Below, one piece after another: positions 8,056 to 16,537 of a stretch of DNA of 64,000 nt (its first letter is position 1; every line of letters starts with the position of its first letter). The notes under the pieces are model-generated. The model was not told where the DNA came from, did no database searches, and worked only from the letters and a program-made list of their open reading frames with translations. The stretch spans positions 135,883-199,882 of the forward strand of contig CAVXVE010000031.1 in NCBI GenBank assembly GCA_963764955.1, in the 5' to 3' direction. Origin of the DNA: Roseiarcus sp963764955. Its GTDB lineage: Bacteria; Pseudomonadota; Alphaproteobacteria; Rhizobiales; Beijerinckiaceae. The position numbers and the translations under genes are program-made.

Positions 8056-10113
8056 ATGGCGGCGCCCCTTCTCGAAATCGACCGTCTCGGCATCTCGTTC
8101 TTCACCCGCGCCGCCGAAATTCCCGCGGTGATGGACTTCTCCTGCCGAATCATGCCCGGGCAGGCGATGGGGCTCGTCGGCGAATCGGGCTGCGGCAAGT
8201 CGACAGTGGCGCTCGCCATTCTGCGCGATCTGCCCGGGCTCGGGCGCATCACCGATGGCGCTATCCGATTCGAAGGCCGCGACATGGCTAACCTCAACGC
8301 CGCGGAACTCAGCGCCATCCGCGGCTCGAAGATCGCCATGGTCTATCAGGAGCCGATGGCCTCGCTCAATCCGACGATGCTCGTCGGGCGGCAGCTCATG
8401 GAAGTGCCGCTGATCCACGACAAGGTCTCGCGCGACGAAGCCCGCCGTCGCGCCCTCGACATGGTCAAGGCGGTCCGCCTGCCCGATCCCGACCGGGTGA
8501 TGCGCGCCTATCCCCATCAGCTGAGCGGCGGCCAGCAGCAGCGCGTCGTCATCGCGATGGCGCTTCTTTCGAATCCGAAGCTTTTGATCCTCGACGAGCC
8601 GACCACCGCGCTCGACGTCACGGTGGAAGCCGGCATTGTCGCGCTGGTCAAGGACCTAACCGCCCGCACCGGCGCGTCCACGCTCTTCATCTCCCACAAT
8701 CTCGGGCTCATCCTCGAGACTTGCGATGAGGTGACGGTGATGTATTCGGGCGAGGCGGTCGAAAGGGGCGCGGTCCGCGACGTGTTCGGCGCCGTGCGCC
8801 ACCCTTACACGCAGGGCCTGTTCCGCTCGATCCCGATGCCGGGAACGAACAAGAACGACAATCCGCTCGTTCCCATTCCCGGCCAGTTGCCGCTGCCCCA
8901 TGAGCGCCCGGCGGGCTGCAACTTCGGGCCGCGCTGCGGCTATTTTGTCGCAGGCCTGTGCGATCAGGCCGATGTGCCGATGCGCGAGGTCGCCGGCGCG
9001 CCCGGCCATGAGAGCCGTTGCCTCAGGATCGAGGCGATCGACTGGGCTCGAGCTTCGCGGCCGGCGGCGCGACTCGAGCCGGTCAGCATCGGCGCGCCGG
9101 TCCTCAACGTCACACGGCTCAAGAAACATTATCGCGTCGCGGCGAGCGCCCTGTTCGGCAAGGGCGAGGGCCGCGCGGTCAAGGCGGTCGAGGACATTTC
9201 CTTCGAGGCCCGTGAGGCCGAGGTGCTGGCGATCGTGGGCGAATCGGGCTGCGGCAAGTCGACCCTCGCGAAGGTCATGCTCGGGCTCGAGACGGCGAGC
9301 GAGGGCGTGGTCGCTTTCGACGGCGAGGAGATTCAGGGCCAGGCTGTCGAAAGCCGCGCGGTGAAGACCATCGCCTCGATCCAGATGATTTTCCAGAATC
9401 CGTTCGACACCCTCAATCCGAGCTATTCGGTCGGCTCGCAGATCGTGCGCACGCTCGAGCGCTTTCGCGTCGGGGCGAACATGTCCGAGCGGCGCGACAT
9501 GATGCTGCGGCTGCTTGATCTCGTGAAGCTGCCGCGCGCCTTCGCCGGGCGGAGCCCGCGGCAATTGTCGGGCGGCCAGAAGCAGCGCATCGGCGTTGCG
9601 CGCGCCTTCGCCGGGCGGCCCCGGGTGATCATCGCCGACGAGCCGATGTCGGCGCTCGACGTTTCGGTGCAGGCAGCGATCAGCGAGCTCCTGATGAGCC
9701 TGCAGCGCGAATCGAAGACGACGATGGTGTTCATCAGCCACGACCTGTCGGTGGTGCGCTATCTCGCCGACCGGGTCGCGGTCATGTATCTCGGCCACAT
9801 CCTCGAGATGGGTTTAACCGAGCAGATTTTCGCGCCGCCCTTCCACCCCTATACCGAGGCGCTTCTGTCCGCGATCCCGATCGCCGACTTGAGCGTGAAG
9901 AAGCGCCACGTGGTGCTCGAGGGCGAGATCCCCTCGGCGCTGTCGCCGCCGAGCGGCTGCCCGTTCCAGACCCGCTGCGGGCACAAGCGCGACGTTCCGG
10001 GCGATTTGTGCGAGCGCGAAATGCCGCCGACCCGCACCGTCGCCGATGGCCATACGATCAAGTGCCACCTGCCCGTCGAAGCTTTGAAGCGCATGGAGCC
10101 GGTGTTCGCATGA
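8056..10113 (+). CDS. ABC transporter ATP-binding protein, two fused nucleotide-binding domains (DppD-DppF type)
   Basis: 685 residues. Two complete ABC domains in tandem: first Walker A GESGCGKST (about 42-50), signature LSGGQQQR and Walker B LLILDEPTTALD; second Walker A GESGCGKST (about 395), signature LSGGQKQR and IIADEPMSALD. Each half ends with the oligopeptide C-terminal extension, with Cys clusters (CNFGPRCGYF; CPFQTRCGHK). This one chain replaces the usual DppD/DppF pair and energises the importer from the cytosol. It starts 11 bases after the permease stop and its stop overlaps the next gene (ATGA). Confidence 0.93.
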   Translation: MAAPLLEIDRLGISFFTRAAEIPAVMDFSCRIMPGQAMGLVGESGCGKSTVALAILRDLPGLGRITDGAIRFEGRDMANLNAAELSAIRGSKIAMVYQEPMASLNPTMLVGRQLMEVPLIHDKVSRDEARRRALDMVKAVRLPDPDRVMRAYPHQLSGGQQQRVVIAMALLSNPKLLILDEPTTALDVTVEAGIVALVKDLTARTGASTLFISHNLGLILETCDEVTVMYSGEAVERGAVRDVFGAVRHPYTQGLFRSIPMPGTNKNDNPLVPIPGQLPLPHERPAGCNFGPRCGYFVAGLCDQADVPMREVAGAPGHESRCLRIEAIDWARASRPAARLEPVSIGAPVLNVTRLKKHYRVAASALFGKGEGRAVKAVEDISFEAREAEVLAIVGESGCGKSTLAKVMLGLETASEGVVAFDGEEIQGQAVESRAVKTIASIQMIFQNPFDTLNPSYSVGSQIVRTLERFRVGANMSERRDMMLRLLDLVKLPRAFAGRSPRQLSGGQKQRIGVARAFAGRPRVIIADEPMSALDVSVQAAISELLMSLQRESKTTMVFISHDLSVVRYLADRVAVMYLGHILEMGLTEQIFAPPFHPYTEALLSAIPIADLSVKKRHVVLEGEIPSALSPPSGCPFQTRCGHKRDVPGDLCEREMPPTRTVADGHTIKCHLPVEALKRMEPVFA

Positions 10114-11084
10114 CCCGGCGCCTGAGCCTCGCGGAGGCGACTGGCCTCGCCGCGGGCGCATGTCGCGCCGCCGGCTTAAGCGACGAAGCGGCGCTGTCGC
10201 TGGCGCGAGCGACCGTTTCCGCCGACGCGCACGGCAGAAGCTCGATCGGCTTTGGCCATCTCCTCGACTATCTTGCGGCGCTGCGGGAGGGCCGCATCGA
10301 CGGCGACGCCGAGCCGCTCATAACTTCGCCGGCCCCGGCCGCGATCCATTGCGACGCCAGAGGCGGGATCGCGCAGCTTGGCTTCGATCGCGTCTTCGAC
10401 GATCTGCGGGGCCGCGCCGGGACCTTCGGAATCGCGCTGTTCGCGCAGAAGGGAAGCTACACCACCGGCGAACTCGGCTATTACCCGCGCCGGCTCGCCG
10501 AGGCCGGACTGGTGGCGTTCGCCGCGACCAGCGGGCCAGCGCTGATGACGGTCGCTGGAGCGCGCAGGCCCGTCTATTGCACCAATCCGCTCGCCTTCGC
10601 CGCGCCGGTCGCCGATGGTCCCCCGCTGCTCATCGACCAGGCGTCGAGCGCGACCGCTTTCGTCCAGCTTCGTCATTACGCGGATCGCGGCGAGGCGCTG
10701 CCGTCAGGTTGGGCCGTCGACGCCGATGGCCGCCCGACCACCGATCCGAACGCCGCGTTGCGCGGCGCGCTTCTGGCCTTTGGCGGCGCGCGTGGGGCCA
10801 ATATCGCGCTGATGGTCGAGGTCATGGCTGCAGGGTTGACGGGCGCGAACTGGGCTCTCGACGCGCCCTCGTTCACTTCAGGCGATCGCTCGCCCGGCGC
10901 GGGCCTGACAGTCGTCGCCATCGCGCCCGCGTTGCTGGAGCCCGACTTTCCAAGCCGGCTCAGACTTGAGCTCGACCGGCTCGCCCGCTCCGGCGTCCAT
11001 ATTCCCGGACGGCGCGCAACGGTCGCCGAAATCGAACTGCCCGATACGCTCGCGGCCGAGATCGAACGCGCCGCGGCGCCTTGA
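10110..11084 (+). CDS. Ldh family NAD(P)-dependent oxidoreductase (malate/L-lactate dehydrogenase type)
   Basis: 324 residues. The ATG overlaps the ATPase stop (ATGA), so it is translationally coupled to the importer. Family features: AHGRSSIGFGHLLDYLAALREG near 35-55, TTGELGYYPRRLAEAG, an ATSGPALMTVAGA stretch, the YCTNPLAFAAP nucleotide site region, and NIALMVEVMAAGLTGANW. This family reduces 2-oxoacids or related compounds (malate, sulfolactate, ureidoglycolate, delta-1-piperideine-2-carboxylate). Its place at the end of a peptide-type importer suggests it acts on the imported compound; the substrate is inference only. Confidence 0.85.
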   Translation: MTRRLSLAEATGLAAGACRAAGLSDEAALSLARATVSADAHGRSSIGFGHLLDYLAALREGRIDGDAEPLITSPAPAAIHCDARGGIAQLGFDRVFDDLRGRAGTFGIALFAQKGSYTTGELGYYPRRLAEAGLVAFAATSGPALMTVAGARRPVYCTNPLAFAAPVADGPPLLIDQASSATAFVQLRHYADRGEALPSGWAVDADGRPTTDPNAALRGALLAFGGARGANIALMVEVMAAGLTGANWALDAPSFTSGDRSPGAGLTVVAIAPALLEPDFPSRLRLELDRLARSGVHIPGRRATVAEIELPDTLAAEIERAAAP

Positions 11085-11142
11085 AACGGCTCCAGCCAAG
11101 CAGCTACAGAACCGACTGTCACCATCGGCCATGGAGCGTCAA

Positions 11143-12951
11143 ATGGCGAAGCGACTGAGTCGGAGGCGCCTGCTTGAGATCCTCGCCTCATTTCCGTTCT
11201 TGAGCAGCCTTGCGCCCGGCGCCTGGGCTGCGGGCCAGCCACAAGCGCGCGTCCGTCTCGGCGATCCTGCATGGCCTTCAGAAGCCGCCTGGGAAAAGCT
11301 CAGCGGCGAAGTGGAGGGCCGCCTCATCAAAGTGCGCTCGCCGCTTGCCGACTGCGTCGGCGGTTCGTTCGACGCGGGCTGCGCACAACTGTTCAGGGAG
11401 CTGAAGAATCCCTACTACCTCGGCGACGAGGTCGGGCTCACCCAGTCGCTCGGCTGGGTCGGGGCGTGGACATCGGAGCCGAGCGTCTACGCCGTCGCCG
11501 CCAAGACGACGCAGGATGTTGTCGCGGCAGTCAATTTCGCGCGGACGAACAATCTGCGGCTGGTGGTGAAGGGCGGCGGCCACAGCTACCAGGGATCATC
11601 CAACGCGGCCAATTCCCTGCTGATCTGGACGCGGCACATGAACGCGATCACAACGCACGACGCCTTCGTCGGCGCCGGCTGTGAGAGCAGCGGGGCGCCG
11701 CAACCAGCCGTGTCGATCGAGCCGGGCGCCATCTGGGGGCATGTCTACAACGAGGTGACGACCAAGGGCGGGCGTTACGTTCAGGGTGGCGGCTGCACGA
11801 CGGTCGGCGTCGCCGGCATCATCCTCGGCGGCGGCTTCGGCAGTTTTTCCAAAGCCTATGGCACAGCGGCTGCGAGCCTTATCGAGGCGGAAGTCGTGAC
11901 CGCCGATGGCGAGGTCAGAATCGCCAACGCCTGCACCAACCCCGATCTTTTCTGGGCGCTGAAAGGCGGCGGCGCCGGCTTCGGCGTCGTCACCCGCGTC
12001 ACGGTGCGCACGCACCCGCTGCCCAAATTCTTCGGCGCCGCGTCCGCGACATTCAAGGCGACCTCGGACGACTCCTATCGCCGCCTTATCACCAAAACCG
12101 TCGAATTCTACGCGCAAGCGCTTTTCAATTCGCATTGGGGCGAGCAGATCCTGATCGGACGCGGCTACGTCGCGGTTAGGATGGTCTTCCAGGGTCTCGA
12201 TCAGCAACAGGCGGAAGCCGTCTGGCGCCCCTTCTTCGATTGGGTGACGGCTTCCCCACAGGACTTTACGATCGTATCGGCGCCTAAAATTATCGCCTTT
12301 CCGGCGGGGTATATGTGGGACCCCGCCGTGCTGAGGCGGGTTCCCGGCGACGTCATCGCCGATGATCGCCCCGGCGCGCCGGCCGACAACATTTTCTGGG
12401 CCGGCAACCTCAACGAGGTGGGCGCGGTCTGGTATGCCTACCAATCCGCCTGGTTGCCGGCTTCGCTGCTCGAAGCTGACCGGCGCCAAAGCCTCGCGGA
12501 TGCGTTGTTTGCATCGGCGAAGCATAAGGGCGTGGCGCTGCATTGCAACAAGGGACTCGCGGGCGCGCCGGCGGACGCGATCGCCGCGGCCAAAGACACG
12601 GCGATGAACCCGGCGGTCACCGACGCTTTCGCGCTGGCGATCACCGGGGCCTTCGGACAGCCCGCTTATCCCGGCGTTCCCGGACATGAGCCGGACGCGG
12701 GGGCTGCGCGGCGCGAGGCCGAGACGGTCGACAAATCGATGGACGAAATCCGTAAGCTCCTGCCGCGCGTCGGGTCTTATGTCTGGGAGACCGACTTTTT
12801 CCAGCCGAACTGGCAGGACGCCTTCTGGGGCGACAACTACGCGAGGCTTCGCGCGGTCAAGGACAAATATGATCCCAGCGGCGTCTTCTTCCTCCACCAC
12901 GGCGTCGGCAGCGAAGACTGGAGCGCGGACGGATTCACCCGCGTGAACTGA
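11143..12951 (+). CDS. Secreted FAD-binding oxidoreductase (PCMH domain plus BBE domain)
   Basis: 602 residues from the ATG at 11143, which has GGAG 8 bases upstream (an ATG at 11131 is alternative). The leader AKRLSRRRLLEILASFPFLSS resembles a twin-arginine signal with cleavage near AWA. PCMH-type FAD domain: VVAAVNFARTNNLRLVVKGGGHSYQ about residues 125-150, then GGGFGSFSKAYG. A C-terminal berberine-bridge segment reads NYARLRAVKDKYDPSGVFF. Such enzymes oxidise sugars or alcohols using covalent FAD; the GGGHS histidine is the usual attachment residue. Same strand as, and about 60 bp from, the preceding dehydrogenase and the following kinase. Confidence 0.88.
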   Translation: MAKRLSRRRLLEILASFPFLSSLAPGAWAAGQPQARVRLGDPAWPSEAAWEKLSGEVEGRLIKVRSPLADCVGGSFDAGCAQLFRELKNPYYLGDEVGLTQSLGWVGAWTSEPSVYAVAAKTTQDVVAAVNFARTNNLRLVVKGGGHSYQGSSNAANSLLIWTRHMNAITTHDAFVGAGCESSGAPQPAVSIEPGAIWGHVYNEVTTKGGRYVQGGGCTTVGVAGIILGGGFGSFSKAYGTAAASLIEAEVVTADGEVRIANACTNPDLFWALKGGGAGFGVVTRVTVRTHPLPKFFGAASATFKATSDDSYRRLITKTVEFYAQALFNSHWGEQILIGRGYVAVRMVFQGLDQQQAEAVWRPFFDWVTASPQDFTIVSAPKIIAFPAGYMWDPAVLRRVPGDVIADDRPGAPADNIFWAGNLNEVGAVWYAYQSAWLPASLLEADRRQSLADALFASAKHKGVALHCNKGLAGAPADAIAAAKDTAMNPAVTDAFALAITGAFGQPAYPGVPGHEPDAGAARREAETVDKSMDEIRKLLPRVGSYVWETDFFQPNWQDAFWGDNYARLRAVKDKYDPSGVFFLHHGVGSEDWSADGFTRVN

Positions 12952-13009
12952 GGCTGGAACGGCGCGTGGCCTTTCGCCTCCGGCGATGGCCCTTCGAGGA
13001 GGAAGAGCA

Positions 13010-13948
13010 GTGGGGAGCAAGCGCCCGCGCATCGGAGTCATCGGCTCGACGAACATGGATCTGACGACCACGGTCGAGCGCATGCCCGTCTGGGGCGAGA
13101 CGGTCCTCGCCAGGCACTTCGAGACGAGTTTCGGCGGCAAGGGCGCCAATCAGGCGGTCGCCGCAGTCAAGCTTGGCGCCGAAGTGGTGATGGTCACCAA
13201 TCTCGGCGACGATGGCCTCGGCGAGAGCGCGCTCAAGAATTTCGAGAGCTATGGGATCGACACGGGCCATGTCCGGCGCATCCCGAACCAGTCGACCGGC
13301 ACTGCGACGATCCTGGTCGACGAGAAGTCGGGCGACAATTCGATCCTCATCGTCGCAGGAGCGAACGGCGACTTGAGCGCAGCCGACGTCGAAGCCGCGA
13401 GCGAGAAGCTCAAGCTTTGCGATCTCATCCTGCTCCAGCTCGAGATCCAGCTTGAAACCGCCTATGCGGCGCTTCGCTTCGGCCGGCGGAACGGGGTCAG
13501 GACCGTGCTCAACCCGGCGCCGGCGCGGCGCAACCTCGACATGGGCGTGATCGCGCAGGCGAGCTTTCTCGTCCCCAACGAGACTGAGCTTGCAATCATG
13601 ACTGACATGCCGGTCGAATCGGAAGCCGAGGTCTCGGCCGCGGCGCAGAGCCTCGTCAAGAAGGGGGTCGAGACGGTCATCGTGACGCTCGGCGCGCGCG
13701 GCTCGCTCATCGCGACGGGCGAGGGCTCCCGCGCAATCGCGCCCGTCAAGGTTCAGCCGGTCGACACGACCGGCGCCGGCGACGCCTTCATCGGCAGCTT
13801 CGCCCGCTATCTCGCCGGCGGCCTCGCCCTTGAGGCGGCGCTCGCGCAAGCGACGCGCTATTCCGCCTTCTCCGTCACCCGCCACGGGGCGCAGAAATCC
13901 TATCCGACCGAAGCCGAGTTCGCGGCGTTCGGCCCTCACGTTGGTTGA
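13010..13948 (+). CDS. rbsK: Ribokinase (PfkB family)
   Basis: 312 residues from a GTG start preceded by GAGGAGGAAG. PfkB family signatures: VIGSTNMDLTTTVERMP at the N-terminus, FGGKGANQAVAAVKLGA near residue 40, and the ATP/anion-hole motif DTTGAGDAFIGSF near residue 252. It phosphorylates ribose or a related sugar. Its last 48 codons (13805-13948) are repeated downstream at 14549-14692 with synonymous differences, marking the insertion of a small cassette at its 3' end. Confidence 0.9.
   Translation: MGSKRPRIGVIGSTNMDLTTTVERMPVWGETVLARHFETSFGGKGANQAVAAVKLGAEVVMVTNLGDDGLGESALKNFESYGIDTGHVRRIPNQSTGTATILVDEKSGDNSILIVAGANGDLSAADVEAASEKLKLCDLILLQLEIQLETAYAALRFGRRNGVRTVLNPAPARRNLDMGVIAQASFLVPNETELAIMTDMPVESEAEVSAAAQSLVKKGVETVIVTLGARGSLIATGEGSRAIAPVKVQPVDTTGAGDAFIGSFARYLAGGLALEAALAQATRYSAFSVTRHGAQKSYPTEAEFAAFGPHVG
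13805..13948 (+). repeat. Direct repeat, copy 1: 3' end of the ribokinase gene
   Basis: The terminal 144 bases of rbsK recur 744 bp downstream at 14549-14692, same length and frame. The first ~63 bases are identical. The next eight differences are all at third codon positions before the final five codons diverge. Confidence 0.9.
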
Positions 13949-14023
13949 CGCCGGCGGACAATTCCCTTTCTGCTCGTAGGAGGCGGGGGCGGGTCGAGCG
14001 TAAGGCCTTGTTCGCCGCCGGTT

Positions 14024-14308
14024 TTGACAAGTAAGTCCATAGATGGGGAGGAGACAATAAAGCTTGAACAACAATACGATTACTACCGCAGCACAAACAA
14101 CAAGATAATTTTTTACGCTCTCGGCATCGTGGTCGCCTTTGCGATAACCTTGGTTGTTCAACATGCCGACGGAAAGCACATCCTAGAGAAAGGATGGTCT
14201 GAACGTCCAGACGACCTAGCAAAGGTGAAAGCTTACGTCTCGGTCTTTACATTTTTCTGGATCTTCTATTTTTTGCCGTTCGTAAAATTGACAGTGAAAT
14301 GGCAATAA
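14024..14308 (+). CDS. Small membrane protein of unknown function
   Basis: I do not recognise it. Up to 94 residues with two hydrophobic segments (IIFYALGIVVAFAITLVV and VSVFTFFWIFYFLPFV) separated by a charged loop, so probably an inner-membrane hairpin. Visibly AT-richer than its neighbours, indicating transfer. The start is uncertain: TTG at 14024 has no good ribosome site, while GGGGAGGAG at 14044-14052 sits before an in-frame ATA at 14056. Overlaps the next small gene by 10 bases. Lies inside the cassette bounded by the duplicated rbsK end. Confidence 0.5.
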   Translation: MTSKSIDGEETIKLEQQYDYYRSTNNKIIFYALGIVVAFAITLVVQHADGKHILEKGWSERPDDLAKVKAYVSVFTFFWIFYFLPFVKLTVKWQ

Positions 14309-14502
14309 TACGGGAATATTTCATTGAAACTACTAAAATCACAACCAAAGAAGCTGAATTACTCAAACGAAACGCAATGTGGACACTACGCATTTCAGTA
14401 TTCGTATTAGGTTGCTGTTTAGTTCTGGCTGTATTTCTAGACACGAAGCCGGAAGCGACCGTGACGACGACCTCCTCAACGTTGATTTGCCGAACTCCAT
14501 AA
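14299..14502 (+). CDS. Small single-span membrane protein of unknown function
   Basis: 67 residues; ATG overlapping the upstream stop, suggesting coupling. A charged N-terminal half (REYFIETTKITTKEAELLKR) precedes one membrane segment (LRISVFVLGCCLVLAVFL). AT-rich like its partner. No family recognised. Together they look like the cargo of the 3'-rbsK cassette. Confidence 0.5.
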   Translation: MAIIREYFIETTKITTKEAELLKRNAMWTLRISVFVLGCCLVLAVFLDTKPEATVTTTSSTLICRTP

Positions 14503-14548
14503 TTCCTCACGCGTTCGTCACGATGGGCGCCGGGCGGCGGTTTCCCCA

Positions 14549-14692
14549 CGCTATCTCGCCGGCGGCCTCGCCCTTGAGGCGGCGCTCGCGCAAGCGACGC
14601 GCTATTCGGCCTTCTCCGTCACCCGTCACGGCGCGCAAAAATCCTATCCGACCGAGGCAGAATTCGCTGCGTTCGGCGCACGCCTCGATTGA
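14549..14692 (+). pseudogene. Detached copy of the ribokinase 3' end (direct repeat, copy 2)
   Basis: 48 codons in frame with rbsK and ending in its own TGA: RYLAGGLALEAALAQ at the start, FAAFGARLD at the end. It lacks a start and any upstream kinase sequence. It is either the original end of rbsK displaced by the cassette, or a piece carried in with it. Confidence 0.85.
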
Positions 14693-14731
14693 GCGGCGCC
14701 ACTTGGCTCGCTTCTACTTGCGAACTTCCTT

Positions 14732-14986
14732 TCAGACATTCATCCGGTGCGGATCGCCGCCGAGTTCGCATTGAAAGCCGCATTCGTAGTCGCCGCCGCT
14801 TTTCACCTGAGCCGCCTTCATTCGCTCGATCGCCTGGTCGCGGCAGTAGCTGAAGGTCTTGAAGCGCGGCGTCACGTCGAACCGCGTGCGGTCTGTCCGG
14901 TCGGGGTAGACGATCGCGGCCCACTCGCCGGGCGCGTCGTCGCATCCGGCGAGCAGGAGCAGAACGAGGAACAGCGGGCTCTGCAC
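14732..14986 (-). CDS. Small putative lipoprotein
   Basis: 84 residues. The N-terminus QSPLFLVLLLLAGC is a type II signal peptide with lipobox LAGC, so the mature chain starts at Cys14 and is membrane-anchored. The short mature part carries two further cysteines (YCRDQ, ECGFQC region) and aromatic residues. Function unknown. Confidence 0.65.
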   Translation of the reverse strand: MQSPLFLVLLLLAGCDDAPGEWAAIVYPDRTDRTRFDVTPRFKTFSYCRDQAIERMKAAQVKSGGDYECGFQCELGGDPHRMNV

Positions 14987-15048
14987 GAAAAGCCCTCCCG
15001 ATCGAGCGAGGAGCAGGTTCCCGCCCCTCGCGAGGCGCGGCGCCCTCT

Positions 15049-15510
15049 TCAGCCGCCGACCAACGATTTTTCGCCGGCCTCGTAGATGCCGTCGAAGATT
15101 TTCTTCGCCTCGGCGTCGCTAACGCCCTTGGCGTCGTATGCGCCCACCCATTTCACGGAGGAGCCCTTCGGATCAGGCGAGACGCTGATCGTCGAATGAT
15201 AGTTGGCGGCGGGCAGGCCGGAGATGATCGTATAGGTGTAAGCGTGATTGGCGCTATCGAGCTTCTCCAGCCTTTCGACGACCGTGCCGCCGCCCTTGAG
15301 CGAGAGGGTGCGCTCTTTGCCGTCGGCGCTCAGCGCGCATTTCTCGATCGCCGGATGCCAGTTCGCGATGCCGCAGAAGTCGCCGACCTTCTTCCACAAG
15401 TCGTCGGGCGACATCGAGGATGTCATGGTCACGCTGGAATCGAGCGCGAACGCCGATCCGGCGGAGATCAGAAATGTCGCCGCGGCGACGGAAATGCTGG
15501 CGATGCGCAT
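15049..15510 (-). CDS. Secreted SRPBCC family protein (polyketide cyclase/START-like)
   Basis: 153 residues; ATG at 15510 preceded by AGGGAGG. A signal peptide (RIASISVAAATFLISAGSAFA) is followed by a START-like domain beginning SPDDLWKKVGDFCGIANWHP, with KGGGTVVERLEKLD and YTYTIISGLPAANYHSTI strands. The family has a hydrophobic cavity for small ligands; this member is predicted periplasmic. Ligand unknown. Confidence 0.8.
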   Translation of the reverse strand: MRIASISVAAATFLISAGSAFALDSSVTMTSSMSPDDLWKKVGDFCGIANWHPAIEKCALSADGKERTLSLKGGGTVVERLEKLDSANHAYTYTIISGLPAANYHSTISVSPDPKGSSVKWVGAYDAKGVSDAEAKKIFDGIYEAGEKSLVGG

Positions 15511-15703
15511 AATCGGGCGGCCTCCCTTGTGTTGCTCGGTCCGCGATCTTCGCATCGCGACGGTCTAACCCTAGCTGTTTTGTGGCGTTCGGCAACGCCA
15601 ACCTCGTCCCGCGCGGGCGCCCCGGGTGTTTGCGGGCGATGAACGACGAGACGTGGCTCTCACGATGTCGCGCCCCATCCTCTTGCAAAGCGATCCCGCA
15701 AAG

Positions 15704-15721
15704 ACTAGTTATCTAACTAGT
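15704..15721. promoter_or_regulatory. Palindromic operator of the toxin-antitoxin operon
   Basis: ACTAGTTA-TC-TAACTAGT is a perfect 8-bp inverted repeat 27 bases before the antitoxin start, the position expected for autoregulation by a Phd/YefM-type antitoxin. Confidence 0.65.
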
Positions 15722-15747
15722 CAGTTGGTGGACGAGAGGAGATCAAC

Positions 15748-16005
15748 GTGCGAGCCTGGGCTGTCCAAGATGCAAAGGCTCGTTTCAGCGAGATGCTCGA
15801 AACCTGCCTGAGGGAAGGCCCGCAGATCGTCACCAAGCGCGGCGCCGACGCCGCCGTCCTTGTGCCGGCGAGCGATTGGCGAAGACTCCAAAGCGCGGCC
15901 AAGCCCACGCTGAAGGCGCTCTTGCTGACCAACGATGCACGGGGAGAACTGAACATTCCCGCGCGGGGCGGTCGGCGCCGCCGTCAGGTCCGCAGTCTCG
16001 ACTGA
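15748..16005 (+). CDS. Phd/YefM family antitoxin
   Basis: 85 residues from a GTG start with GAGGAG upstream. The N-terminus MRAWAVQDAKARFSEMLETC plus VTKRGADAAVLVPASDW matches the Phd/YefM DNA-binding fold. The C-terminus is basic and likely the toxin-wrapping tail. Six bases before the toxin gene. It should bind the palindrome at 15704 and neutralise the PIN toxin. Confidence 0.88.
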   Translation: MRAWAVQDAKARFSEMLETCLREGPQIVTKRGADAAVLVPASDWRRLQSAAKPTLKALLLTNDARGELNIPARGGRRRRQVRSLD

Positions 16006-16011
16006 CCGCCA

Positions 16012-16425
16012 ATGTACCTCCTCGATACGAATGTCGTCTCGGAACTGCGTCGGCCTCGTCCGCATGGCGCCCTCCTAGCATGGCTCCAAGCCGTGCAGGA
16101 TCACGACCTGCATATCTCCGCCGTGACGATCGGGGAGATCCAGTCGGGCGTGGAAATCACGCGCGAACAGGACGAAGCCAAGGCCGCCGCGATCGAGGCT
16201 TGGCTGGATGAGGTCGCCGGGACCTACAATGTCCTGAGCATGGACGCGCATACCTTCCGCGTGTGGGCGCGGCTCATGCATCGTCGGAGCGACAATCTCA
16301 TTGAAGACGCGATGATCGCGGCGACCGCCGCAATTCACCACTTGACCGTCGTCACCCGCAACGTGCGAGATTTTGAGGACCTTGGCGTTCTCACGCTAAA
16401 CCCTTTCGCGACAAAAGCCCGCTAG
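16012..16425 (+). CDS. PIN-domain toxin (VapC family, FitB-like)
   Basis: 137 residues. PIN ribonuclease motifs: YLLDTNVVSELRR with the first acidic residue at Asp5, SAVTIGEIQSGVE with Glu near 45, and DNLIEDAMIAATA with Asp near 103, plus TRNVRDFEDLGV at the end. It cleaves RNA when released from the antitoxin encoded immediately upstream. Confidence 0.9.
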   Translation: MYLLDTNVVSELRRPRPHGALLAWLQAVQDHDLHISAVTIGEIQSGVEITREQDEAKAAAIEAWLDEVAGTYNVLSMDAHTFRVWARLMHRRSDNLIEDAMIAATAAIHHLTVVTRNVRDFEDLGVLTLNPFATKAR

Positions 16426-16537
16426 CGGAGGCCACGGCGGCAGGCGGCGCACATCACTGTCGGGCATAAGTCCGGCGCGCCTTGCCCGCGCCGCGCCGGC
16501 GCTTTAGGGATGCGGCGCCAACCAGGGAGGGCTCGCG

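Noticed and set aside
11596..13149. Minus-strand 517-codon open frame across the FAD oxidoreductase and rbsK start
   Set aside because: Spans two real genes on the opposite strand and has no family signal.
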